From assembly GCA_907165275.2 (NCBI GenBank), contig OU015649.1, positions 9,516,001 through 9,580,000 on the forward strand: a stretch of 64,000 bases of DNA, read 5' to 3'. The notes beneath the pieces are model-generated. The model saw only the letters and a list, made by a program, of their open reading frames with translations, had not been told where the DNA came from and did not search any database. Below, piece by piece: positions 12,450 to 23,700 of this stretch. The translations under genes were made by a program, and so were the position numbers. The DNA is from Zygaena filipendulae. Lineage: Eukaryota > Arthropoda > Insecta > Lepidoptera > Zygaenidae. Numbering within the stretch: the stretch's first letter is position 1; each line of letters begins with the position of its first letter.

Positions 12450-12650
12450 TATATGAGTCCGTGTGTGACGAGGACTTTGTCAATGCGGAAACGTCGGCCG
12501 GTCTGCGCCGAATGGGAGCACGGGATGCGTCGCGACTCAAGTCGCGATGAACTCCGGCGCACACGCCGCGCCGCGCCATGCAGCGCTGCGTAACCGCGTC
12601 ACCGCCACGTTTGTCTGCTTAGCTTCGAGTGCCAAGACGACGCGAGATAG
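12450..12650. promoter_or_regulatory. CpG-rich patch upstream of Hr38
   Basis: About 200 bp dense in CG dinucleotides stand out from AT-rich flanks. No ORF of note and no repeat signature are seen. It could be an alternative promoter or enhancer of Hr38, whose mapped promoter lies 2 kb downstream, or part of an unrecognised repeat. Confidence 0.25.
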
Positions 12651-12659
12651 AAACTACAC

Positions 12660-13981
12660 ATTTTCATCATAACATCTAGTACTGCTACAGACTTTTCTAA
12701 CATCCGAACATAGTAGCTGCATTTTTGCCATTGATAAAAAAAACTATTTGACGAATTTCATTGACGAACGAAAAATTAAACAAAGAACTGTCTGATTTTT
12801 TCGTAATTCAAATCCTAAAGGATGAAAAATGATTTTAAAGTTGATGTGAACGGTAACTGCTAATTCCTAGCTATCATCACATAATTATGATGTTTGCGTT
12901 ATAACTTCATAACTTGTAACTTTCAATTCGCTTACCTACGCTTGAGTTAGAAGTTAGGACCTCATTGAACTTATTTATATATCACAATATGAACAAGTGG
13001 TTCTACTTTTTATACAACTTGCAGACTGTGTAACTTTATTAATAAAATATAAATACGTAACCATGGGAATAACTAGTTATTTAACTATCAAGAAAATGTA
13101 TTACGCTTGTCTGGGCGCTTATTTAGGTAAAGGAGCAAATGCTTGTTTTTTTAAATAGGTGACTGGCATAAATTACAATTGTTTTTACTTTTCGTCATGA
13201 TAAAAATTACTTCAATATCCTACCGAAAATAGCCTGATAGGACAAGGGTGTACACGATAAAATTATATTTAAGTTTTCCCTCGTTTCTATTAGGCTAAGA
13301 AGCCTTAAAAAGATATTTTGTACAAAATATCTAATTTTAACCCACAAACTGTGCGGAAAGTCGCTAAACCGGAACATAGGTTAGCTACATACATGGCAAG
13401 GTTTATTCTGTATCCAAACAGTAATTTCGCTTAATGTGCCTGACAAACGACAAACGACAAACAGACCAAAATTCAAAAAATGCTCGCAATGCACGCATTT
13501 CATTTATTATGGTTCCTTCTAATTCATTTTTTTTTTCGCTATAGGTACAAACACTAGTTACATTTAGAATACGTAACAATACGTCACTACTTCACAGAGA
13601 AATATTACTTAACTTTTGAGGGCAATCTCACTCTAATTTACGTAAAAACTCGAAGGTACTGGAAGGTACGTATAGTAAACGAGCAAAGTTTGCGTAATAG
13701 TTTCATATTCATTATCTTTCTCCATCCCTGCCCAATATTCTCGTTATTAGGGGTCGGATCTTCTAACATTACTGCGGTAGGAACCAGAGTTTTTAATCCA
13801 CGGCACCGTTGGTTTAGTTATTAACGAACCTAACTGCTACGCAAGGTGTTGCCGGTTCAACCACGCACCAAGGTTATACATAAATCATGTTTAACATTTT
13901 ATGCTTACCATAAATCTCGACGTTTAGTGTGTGTCAAAAAATGCATTTACAAAAAAGTTCTTCTTATATAATTATTATATA
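12660..13981. other. AT-rich spacer
   Basis: No gene, terminal repeat or long hairpin is seen. Confidence 0.3.
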
Positions 13982-14180
13982 CTAGTTGTGCCCCGCGGTT
14001 TCACCCGCGGTAATTTCAGAGTTTCCACGGAAATTCCGAGATAAAAAGTATCCTATGTCCTTCTCTGTACCCATGACAACGTGCATGCCAGATATCATCC
14101 AAATCCGTTCAGCCGTTTTTGCGTGATTGAGTAACAAACATCCAAACATCCACACTTTCACAATTATAATATTAGTTGGA
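13982..14180 (-). mobile_element. Non-autonomous Helitron-like element, minus orientation
   Basis: Ends CTAG with the GC hairpin (GCGGTTTCACCCGCGG on plus) and a CACGGAAATTCCGAG block. The 5' end on the minus strand is near TCCAACTAATATTATAATTG. It lies about 470 bp upstream of the Hr38 TSS. Confidence 0.6.
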
Positions 14181-14585
14181 TGACGTACGGCTTCCACCCC
14201 TACTTCTTCGTGGTCTATACGGCCTATGGCCCTTGCGTCGTAGTATGAAACTTACTACCGACTGCAATGCAAATAAGTATGGTAGCAAGTATCTAAGAAG
14301 GATTTAAACAAAAGCAAATGAAGTAATTTAATATATCTATTTGACAAGTTTACGTTTCCTTTTCAAAATAAAATCTACATGACGAAACGAAAAACTAAAA
14401 TGCAGATATTGCTTACGGAACAGTTTGTGATAGAATGCGTTACAAAAGCTCCGCTCCGTACTAGCGATGCCGTTATCGCAGGCACGAGCAGCCGGGCGGG
14501 CGGGCGGACGGCGGCGAGGCAACACCGCGGCGGGCGGCGGGCGACGGGCGGCCCGTGGGAGGTACCGTTAATGACGACACAACCG

Positions 14586-14607
14586 TGACGTCGCCGTCGT
14601 GACGTCA
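14586..14607 (+). promoter_or_regulatory. Paired CRE sites in the Hr38 promoter
   Basis: TGACGTCG (14586-14593) and the palindromic TGACGTCA (14600-14607) lie 42-63 bp upstream of the inferred TSS. CREB binding to such sites drives activity-dependent NR4A transcription in animals; binding here is inferred. Confidence 0.55.
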
Positions 14608-14617
14608 GGCGCCGCGA

Positions 14618-14651
14618 TATAGTCACCCGGCTCTGTGGCGGCGGCCTCAGT
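14618..14651 (+). promoter_or_regulatory. Hr38 core promoter: TATA box and arthropod initiator
   Basis: A GATATAG TATA-like box (TATA at 14618-14621) lies 31 bp before the A of a TCAGT initiator (14647-14651). This is the standard TATA-to-Inr spacing in arthropods. The inferred TSS is at about 14649, giving a 122-nt leader. Confidence 0.5.
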
Positions 14652-14736
14652 AACGCACCATCCGTTCTCCAGCGCGTACTGTGTATACCTCCGCGCGCCC
14701 CTTCGCGAATCTCGTCGTAGTCGGCTGACTGAGTGA

Positions 14737-14774
14737 ATGCGCGTACAGTGAGTGGTGTGTGTATGGCCGCATGA
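14737..14774 (+). promoter_or_regulatory. Two upstream ORFs in the Hr38 leader
   Basis: uORF1 is ATG CGC GTA CAG TGA (14737-14751). uORF2 is ATG GCC GCA TGA (14763-14774), and its stop overlaps the Hr38 start in the four bases ATGA (14771-14774). The arrangement would allow termination and reinitiation control of translation. Confidence 0.6.
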
Positions 14775-17700
14775 GGATCCTGCTAAGCGAACTGGGACTG
14801 TCAGGCGTGTGCCTCGGTCTGACCCTGGAGCCACGCGCCGCCCCCCTGGAACCTGAAAAGCCTGCGCCAGGTCAGCGCTCGCACCACGATACGCGTCCCG
14901 CTACTTCTGTGTTTATTTTCGCTTTCGTTGTGTAGAACCTTTGGGTAAACTCTGTGTGGAACTGTCGTGACGATGGCTATCGGCTAGAATGCGAGGCGCG
15001 TTGCTGACGCCCTCCAGCCATATCTACGGCATTAGACAGTTTTTTAACAAACGTACGTACTTTCATTTTTGTTTATTTTTATTTTACCTTTTATAATTAT
15101 GTTTTACATTATTTTTCACACCACATGCTCGACAATGCCGAATTATATGTCATGTAAACCTTACCGAAAGCAAGACATTATATCTCTAGGCTTTAGCCGG
15201 GTTATAATGTTCTATTGAATTTCATTATAACCCGCTGGTCAATAATGTGATTTTCACTTTCATAATTCTTATTGCTATGTCCATAACGTCTCATTTCGCT
15301 AAACAGAATGTGTTCTCAGCGGGCGCGGCCAACTCGATTTTCGAAGACCGAAGCCGTGGCCCACTAGATTCGCAGTGAGACGAACTTCATTTGTTTGTCA
15401 AATCGAGTAGGCCACGCCAGCTGAAAGAAGTGGCTATATAGGATCTACTAAGCCTGGTTTTTTATTGTCTCGCATTATGTGAGAAAAGTAGAGTATACAC
15501 CACAGGGATAAAACTGTTTTTTTCTTGGGCGCTTGAATCCCTCACTGCACTCAGGACTCAATCTTAATTCCCTCCCTTTGGTCGGGAATTAACTTATAAC
15601 ACCCTCACTGCGCTCGGGAGTTAAATTTGGAGTCCTTCGTTATGTTCAGGATTCAATGTAGCGCCCGTGACATAAAACAGTGCTTTATCCCCTTGGTGTA
15701 TAATCTACTATTAAGTGCCTTAACTGTGTTTTATTTCGTTATGTCAAAATATTATTATATTTTGTTTCAAACCCTCTCACAAACTCTCTTATTTATCAAA
15801 CTTATAACTTATGAAAGCAAATACACAATACATAGGCATGCGTATAAATTAACAGTTTAAATACGAATAAATCGGACGAATAATAAATAAATAATGAAGT
15901 GTCAACTGACCAGAATCACTAATTATTATTATCTAATTTCAACTTTCAGTGGAATATTAATTTTGTAAAAGCTATTAGGTATAAAGTAAAGTGTAAAAAC
16001 TTTATAAAAACAATTTAGATGTTACTACTACCTAACTATTATTATTAACTACGTAGGTAAAATTTTATAATGCCAGTATAGGTAGATACGTAAGTAAAAT
16101 TATCAACCATAAAAAAGTTCCCTGGATCTCTACATTTTTGAAACCCGTGAAAAATACACAGATATAAAAGAGAAGTTTTGCCGTAATAATCGTTCAGCTG
16201 TCTTATAATTAAATGAAAAAAAAAATTAACCTATAACCAACTTATACGTAACTTAATTCAACTTAAAGAAGAAAAACAAATTGACCACTTTCACTTAAAA
16301 AGCTTTAAAATATTTTTTTATAGGTACGAATCAAGAATGGTCATAAATGATAAAGAGCAAACATTGCTATAAAATGGTAAATAAAATGATTGCAATAAAG
16401 TAGTCCATTGTTTTTTTTTTTTTTTTCGTTTTTTTTTTTCAAAAACGTACGATAATCATTATTTAGCTCGTTGCGAACTTCAGTCAACATATTATAATTT
16501 TTTTAAATCAACTTAGTAATATTGCTCAAATACCAGGTATCCTTCATTGTAGAATCTACTGCATTAGGCGGTATTTTATTCCTACTGAGCTAAAAAAGAA
16601 TATCCAAAAATGTCCAAATTAGTACATATCTACTATTGTATATATTATAAACCTTATGCATACCTATATAATAAATACCTATAAATTTAAAATAATTCTT
16701 AATATTAAAACTTTAAGTTTTAAAGATCACGCAAGTCAAGTATAGGATTGGCAAATACCTACATATTATGTACCTATGTATTAGCAACGACAAGACCGGT
16801 CGCACTCCACAGACGATTCACGATACAACTGCCTGAGTCTGATCCGCATAAATTAAAAACACGTATTATTATAAAATCGATTATTGTCTATTTTATCACT
16901 ATATTTCGGTAAATTTACATAAAATTACATAACTATGGGTAAGATTACCTACTTACATTTTTGCCTTTTGCCTATTAAGTTTTGAAGTAGGGTTACCACC
17001 TTGTTTTTGGAAAAAATATAGTATTTTGCTGAAAAAAGATGCAAAAATAATAAATATAGTACTTTTGGGAAATACAGGGAAAAATAGTACATATTATCAA
17101 TACGATAGAATTATTTCTAGTTTGACAGTTAATGTTTTGTTTCTGCGTTTCGTTTTGAAATTCCCCGTACCTACTGCGCTGCTTGTACGTTCCAGACCAG
17201 TCACAGTTAAATATAAAAATCGCGACAGTTGAATTAGGATAAAAATATAGTATATTTTGTACTATATTATTTTTCTATAATATATAGTAAAATTGACTGA
17301 AATATACGTACGTACGATACTATTTAATATAGTACGGGTGGCAACCCTGTTTGGAAGGTACCTACAAGCAGCTACACAAATACAAAAGCCACCTAAGTTG
17401 ATCAGAAAGTCGGACAAGTCAAATAATAATTTGTTTGATTTTGTTTATCACGGGTCGCGTTAGGTAACGAGCAGTAGCGTGCATCGGGCGTCTATAATGT
17501 GGGATGTTTATGAGTATGTGGCGATCGTCTCTCGGAGCCGATGGCCTCAGCCGAACCAACAGCCACTTGCCCAATCGCTTCGGTTGTCGCAACGTGCACA
17601 AGTGAAGTTGCACCTGCTGAGATGTGAACCTTTGTAATACGACGACCTAACATGCGTGATCTCTACTTATCTGCTATTCTTATATGCTTACATCTAAATT

Positions 17701-20700
17701 GAATACCTACGTCCATGCGGTTTTAAGAATTACCTGATCGCAAATACATTAATATCTTTTATAAAGTATATTTTTAATTAAATGATAGTGAACACTAAAA
17801 CAAAAATATGCACACAATTATTTATCGATCATATTGCTTCAGGAAGCAAGGCATCCAAGAAGAAACAGACGATATCACGGTAGTGGAACTGTTTAAGCAC
17901 TGGTGGTACAATTTAAGTACAATATTATTCAAGTACTTCAGAGATTAGATGTATCAAACTGTAATTGTAAATTATAATAATACTACTCTACAATCATAAT
18001 GTATTAAATTATAGAGTACATAGTAGTTTTGTAATTTTGGACAGTGCATTAAAGAAAGCCATTAAAATAAAAAAGACTTCATTCTAAAAAGGCGCAGCAA
18101 TAATATAAATTTATCATTATATAATAATATATTTGGAAAAATTTTAAAAATTGAAAACATTTACGTTGTTTTTTTTCACAGCGTAAAACATGTACAAGTA
18201 TTTATTAAAAGTTTTTGGAATACCGCTGAATCTTACGCAAAGTCATGTTAAAAATAATATACCTAAGAGATGTTTAAACAGACAAACACTTTCACTTTTA
18301 CTTAATATCTCCTGCTTGCCTAAATATTATACCTAATGTTTGTCAAACTACTTTGCATAATGGAAGACATACTGGTCCTATTAAAACAAAAAATACGACG
18401 TTTTGAAACATATTTGGACATAGAATGCGAATTCACGTTTGAATAGCAAAAAATAATGGATAAAACACTTCCGTAACCGGGTACTAGCCGAGCGATACAC
18501 ACGACACACGGGCTAAGATCACACTCTTGATAAAATCTATCAATTTATTAATTTAAATTTTATTTTAGTCGTTGCCGTCATCCAATTTACTGAATACCTA
18601 TACCGATATCTAGTAAAATTATTGTTTACGTTTCCTTATAGCGGCAACATGCTTTGTAATAAACTTATACAATAAAAGGAGATATCTTGCGACAGCTGGT
18701 GTGACGTCACCGGCAACGTTTGCTACCCGCGTCATTGAGAGGAGCGGTCCGCCATCCTGACAAAAGCTATAACTCTACATACATAGTTCCAATACACAGA
18801 TATACACCCTTCGTACACGGGGCCAATGGGCCTTACTCAGGTGACCTTGCTGTCTGCTGCTTTCCGATACCAATACCGCTTTTAATATAGGTATATAGAA
18901 GAGTACCGCTTTTAATACTCAGACAAGCAATATAATATTATACTATACATACATAATAATAAATTACATTATATTATGTACCACTACTTATCGACCTACT
19001 AAGAGAAATTTTCCTATTTAAACAAAGAGATCGGCTAGTAAATTAAAATGAGCAATAAATAAGTTAATTATAGGTAACCTTTTTTATATCTATAAATCAA
19101 CATTTAATATGTATTAAAATGAAAAAAGTTTTGTGCATTGAACCAACATAATATAGAGATGAGAAAAGTTCATTATAATAATAATATAAAATCAGACTAA
19201 AAGACTAAATCACCCCTTTTAAAATTGCTTCCAAGTAACCTTAGTGACAATAAAGAATATGTCATGATTTCTAGTTAGAGTCTACATAGGTAATATCGCA
19301 AACCAAGATTTTATTTTTAGCCATTCATTTCTGTTTAAAGGCATGATAACGTCACGAATACTAAAAATAAAGTGGTGTAGGTACCCGGCAGCGTGGTGGT
19401 GTGATGGTGTGGTTGTGGGTGGCAGGGTAGTGGTGGGAGACTGCACTGCCCGTGACGTCACACCGTGTTACGTCACGCATCGACTCGCGCCGCGTTTCAA
19501 GGCCGCCTAGCAACTACATCCGGCTAACACTTTTATCGAATATTTTCACCTGTTTTACGATATTATAGTTTAAACCAAAGGAAAAACTCTTCGTTGTGTA
19601 CTAACTCCGACAACTTCTAGGTACTCTTCCCAGTTAGTAAATCTTTGATAAAATTAATAAATTATTAGTTACGCACACGATCACTCGTATTTACTGATTA
19701 TAAAAGCCAATTACTAAATATTAGTCAAACCGAGTTAAGTCAAAAATAATTCTCAAGCATAATACCAAAATGTTACTGAGATCTACTAACGATATAAGAT
19801 AAAGTTCAGGCAACTTTATATTAAATACGAGCTATGGAAACGCCTTTCCTGAGTGACGAGTTACTCTTTTCCGTCGGCATTCTTACGCCGCGATGTAACA
19901 AACATAGTTAGAATTAATTTAATTCGTCGCAAATCTATTCAGCTATAGTAATCTATTATTACATATTATATTATTATGTATATTTATTTATTAAGTTAGA
20001 AGGTTAATACACGAGTACAATAAATAACAATACGGCTTTAGGTCTTAAGCTATGTACGTGTACAACTAATTATAGGTAAACACAACGTGCTCAAAATGAT
20101 GCAAATTAATCCCTATTGTATAAAAATGAATCCGTTTTTCTCTTGGTCACGGCATAACGCGTGAACGGCTGGATCAATTTCGCTTACTTTTTTTTGTTGT
20201 TTGTTCCTTAGAGGAAAAGGTTCTTATGAAAGAAGTTTGGTATTTCTGCGGGTATTCCGATACTCACGCGGGAGAATCTCCGCAACGATTGGACCGATTT
20301 TGACGGAACTTTCACTGCTAAAATTAGCTGATGTTACGGAAGTAAATTAGGCTACTTTGGAGTACCTGCGGGAATTCCGAAACTCACGCGGGTAGAACCG
20401 CGGGGCACAGCTAGTAAAAGATAATAAAATATGTGATACACAAATTGAACAAGGTAACAGAGGGGTAGCAAGGTAGCGGGTGGTGCTACGTCAAGAGCGA
20501 TGACGGTAGCCCGCACCCCCCCCCCCCCCCCTTCCCCACCCCTCTTGCACGCACCCTCCACCTACGCGCCCGCAGCGCTCTAACGGGTGTAGCGCGGGTG
20601 ACGTTCGGCTTACAGCTGAGAAATACGTCATACTATAGTTATGTAATCCTTTCTACGGTTCCCGATGAAAGAAAACCCAATATTATTTGATCACAAATTC

Positions 20701-23700
20701 AACCGTTTGAGCGTCTAGTAACGCTGGAAGTAAAATTTTGTAGGTGTACTTACTGTTAGAACTCGACGTTGGAATAGTAACACTTTAGACCACTGATAAC
20801 AACTAGGTAGGTAGGTACCTTTACGGATTTGGAAGCTAAATGACCATGGGTGCACATCGACTGCACTACTCAAATACGGTAAGACTATAATACTGACATC
20901 TAGCTGGGGCCCTGGTGGTTTTACCCTTGTGAAATTCGAGATTTCCGTTGAAAACTCTTTAATGTACCTATAACCTACCTACTGATCATTATCATCATCA
21001 TGTCAGCCGAAAGACATCCATTGCCGGACATACATACCTTTAACGGCTAGACCGATCATCATGAAATTTTGCATACAAGTTGTCAGGAATACAGAAAAGG
21101 ACATAGAGTACTTTTTATCCCAAAATTCCAGCGGGAACTACAAAATTACCGTGGGTAAAACTGCATTAAATTTTGCATACTACACGTTATCAGGAGTACA
21201 GAAAAGAAGGGTATTAACGCGGGTGAAACCACGGGGAACAGCTAGTGTGATAATAAATGTGTGTCGAGTTATTAATAATTCTAGGAACGCGCATTTTATC
21301 ACATTGACCGGAACTTACATACAATTCTATATTAAATCCTTATTTCCCTAGGTCACGGCATCTGAACTGCTTGACCAATTTCGCTAATTCTTTTTTTGTT
21401 GTGTTTGTTATTGTAGTGAGAAGAAGAAGTCATACGGGTGAAATCGCGGGGCACAGCTTAGTAATAAATAAATATCGAAAATGTTGAGTAACAATATTTT
21501 TTTATTATTTTTTTATAAAACGTTACACGGTGCATATGCTTATTGCTTAGGTCTCCATAAATTTAAATAAAATAATAATGGTAGAGTAGTAGAGAACATG
21601 AATAAAACTAATAAAACCTTAAAGAATTAGCTATAAGTAGATAATGATTTGCAATGTGCTCTTTACAGTAGGTTAAAAAAGATGTAAATTTACTTGGGAT
21701 AATTGCCTTTAATTGATTTAACGGTAACATTACCATAGGTAGTCCTCAGTAAACCTGCTTTTGTTTATATTAACATACTAACTACACTAAAACTGCATAA
21801 TAGTGGAATAACGACCGCATTATATTTTATACAATCCATGTAAAATATACAAATGGCGAAATCACTTCTTTTTAATGTAGAGCCAACAATCTTAACTACG
21901 TGATCAAATAGTATTACCTACTAATATCAGCTACCGAGGTTCATTTAATATTTAAATAAATTATATTTAAATAAATCCATTTAAATAAATCCAACAGTAT
22001 TATTTATAGGTACAGTATTATAATATTATCTGTGCCTATACTTACTTAACTAAAAAGGTTTGCGTGTCAGTGTGTACTCTGTATACACACAAAAGGTACA
22101 ACTTTCATAATAATACTAGCTGTCCCGCGTGGTTTCACCCGCGATAATTTCGGAGTTCCCGCGGTATTGTTCCATACAAACTTCGCAACCCCCTTAGGGG
22201 TTGAATTTTCAAAAATCCGTTTCAGGTCTCTATACGATCAGCGGTTTAGGCTGTGCGTAGATCCGTCACTCAGTCATGCAGAACAAAGCCTTTTATATGT
22301 AGGTATAGGTACCTAATACCAAGATAATATCAACTTTGCGGATCATCGTAAATTCTAACAAAAAGCCCTAAGAAAAATTGTGGTTGAAACGCGGTCCATA
22401 TCTCACTATTACGGCTGCACTGGAGTCGTTTTAATGATTACTTAATTTTAAGTAGAGATTTCAAAACCTTTACTTAATATTAAGTTAATGTAAAAAAATA
22501 AATAATTTTGTTGAGAGGCAGGTTGATTTTTTGTTCTCTTTGATTTTTTTACTGTGAATGGAAACTAAACGAACTGGTCAAGTTTGTCACTCTGCGAAAT
22601 CAAAAACTCCCGGCAAATCATTAATAGTAAATATTATTTGATTTACAAAGTTATGAGTCAAATTATGAGACGATTTAAAACAAATAGGCACGTCATTAAT
22701 TCAGTTGGTTAAGGTTTGCATACCAGGGTAGATATTTTTTCCCCAAACCCTCTCCTCTTACGTACTAACTGTGATGTAGATACTGTTATTTTTTATACAT
22801 ATTGTAGAAAACACGTGAGCACAGTGACGTAACCAGCAATCAATAGAATCAACTTGACTACATCTGAGTCTACAAATTTATAAGTAGATATAGCAGGTAC
22901 CTACATCAGACTTAACAAATCGTGAAAACTGAAGTCAGTCTAACAGAAGCGCCATCTACCTAGAACCCAGTTGGAATCGTTCCCTTCGTAACCAGTGAGG
23001 GGTGCGCATGAAGGGCTGTTTTTAACTGTAGAATCAAAGTTGATTCAATCCTAACAGATGTCGCATACATCAACTACGCAAATAATTAGAAACGCTCAAT
23101 CTCAGACGAAATAAAAAGTCTATTTCGTCTGAGCGCTCAATATGCAACTTTGTAGCTGATTTGATTTCTTAGAAACCTCACAATGGCATCAGAATAGAAT
23201 GGATGAAGAGCTACAAAAAATAAATCTTTGAACTATTGCAGCTGTTTATATGGGTTTATAATAAAAAGAAGATAATTGGAAAGAAAGAACGATAAAGAAA
23301 GAACAAAAAACATAAGGTTGCTACAACAAGAAAACACAACATATAAAATAAAATGTTAAAATAAACCTATAGATCATACCGTATCGGGAAAGATATTCCA
23401 TTTTTCAAAGCCTTCATGAAATATCGCATTCAAACTATTCTTTGTTGAAAGTGTTTTTTAAGTTCTATAAAACCTTGAACTCTCGGAATTAACCTTTCCG
23501 TGGTTGTCAAGAATAAGGGAGAAGACACTGTTTACGACGTAGATCCTAAGTAATTATAAAATACATTATCTATCTATAACTATACTAATATTATGAAGCG
23601 CGAGCTAAAGTTTATGACGTTATAGGGGGTAATATCTGGATCTAGTGAACCAATTTGGAAAATTCTTTCACTAATAGGAAGCTACGGTAGTCCCAATTGA

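Noticed and set aside
14337..14834. Overlapping Arg/Pro-rich open frames on both strands at the Hr38 promoter
   Set aside because: They arise from CpG-rich DNA with few stops; the promoter signals and exon 1 phase explain the region better.
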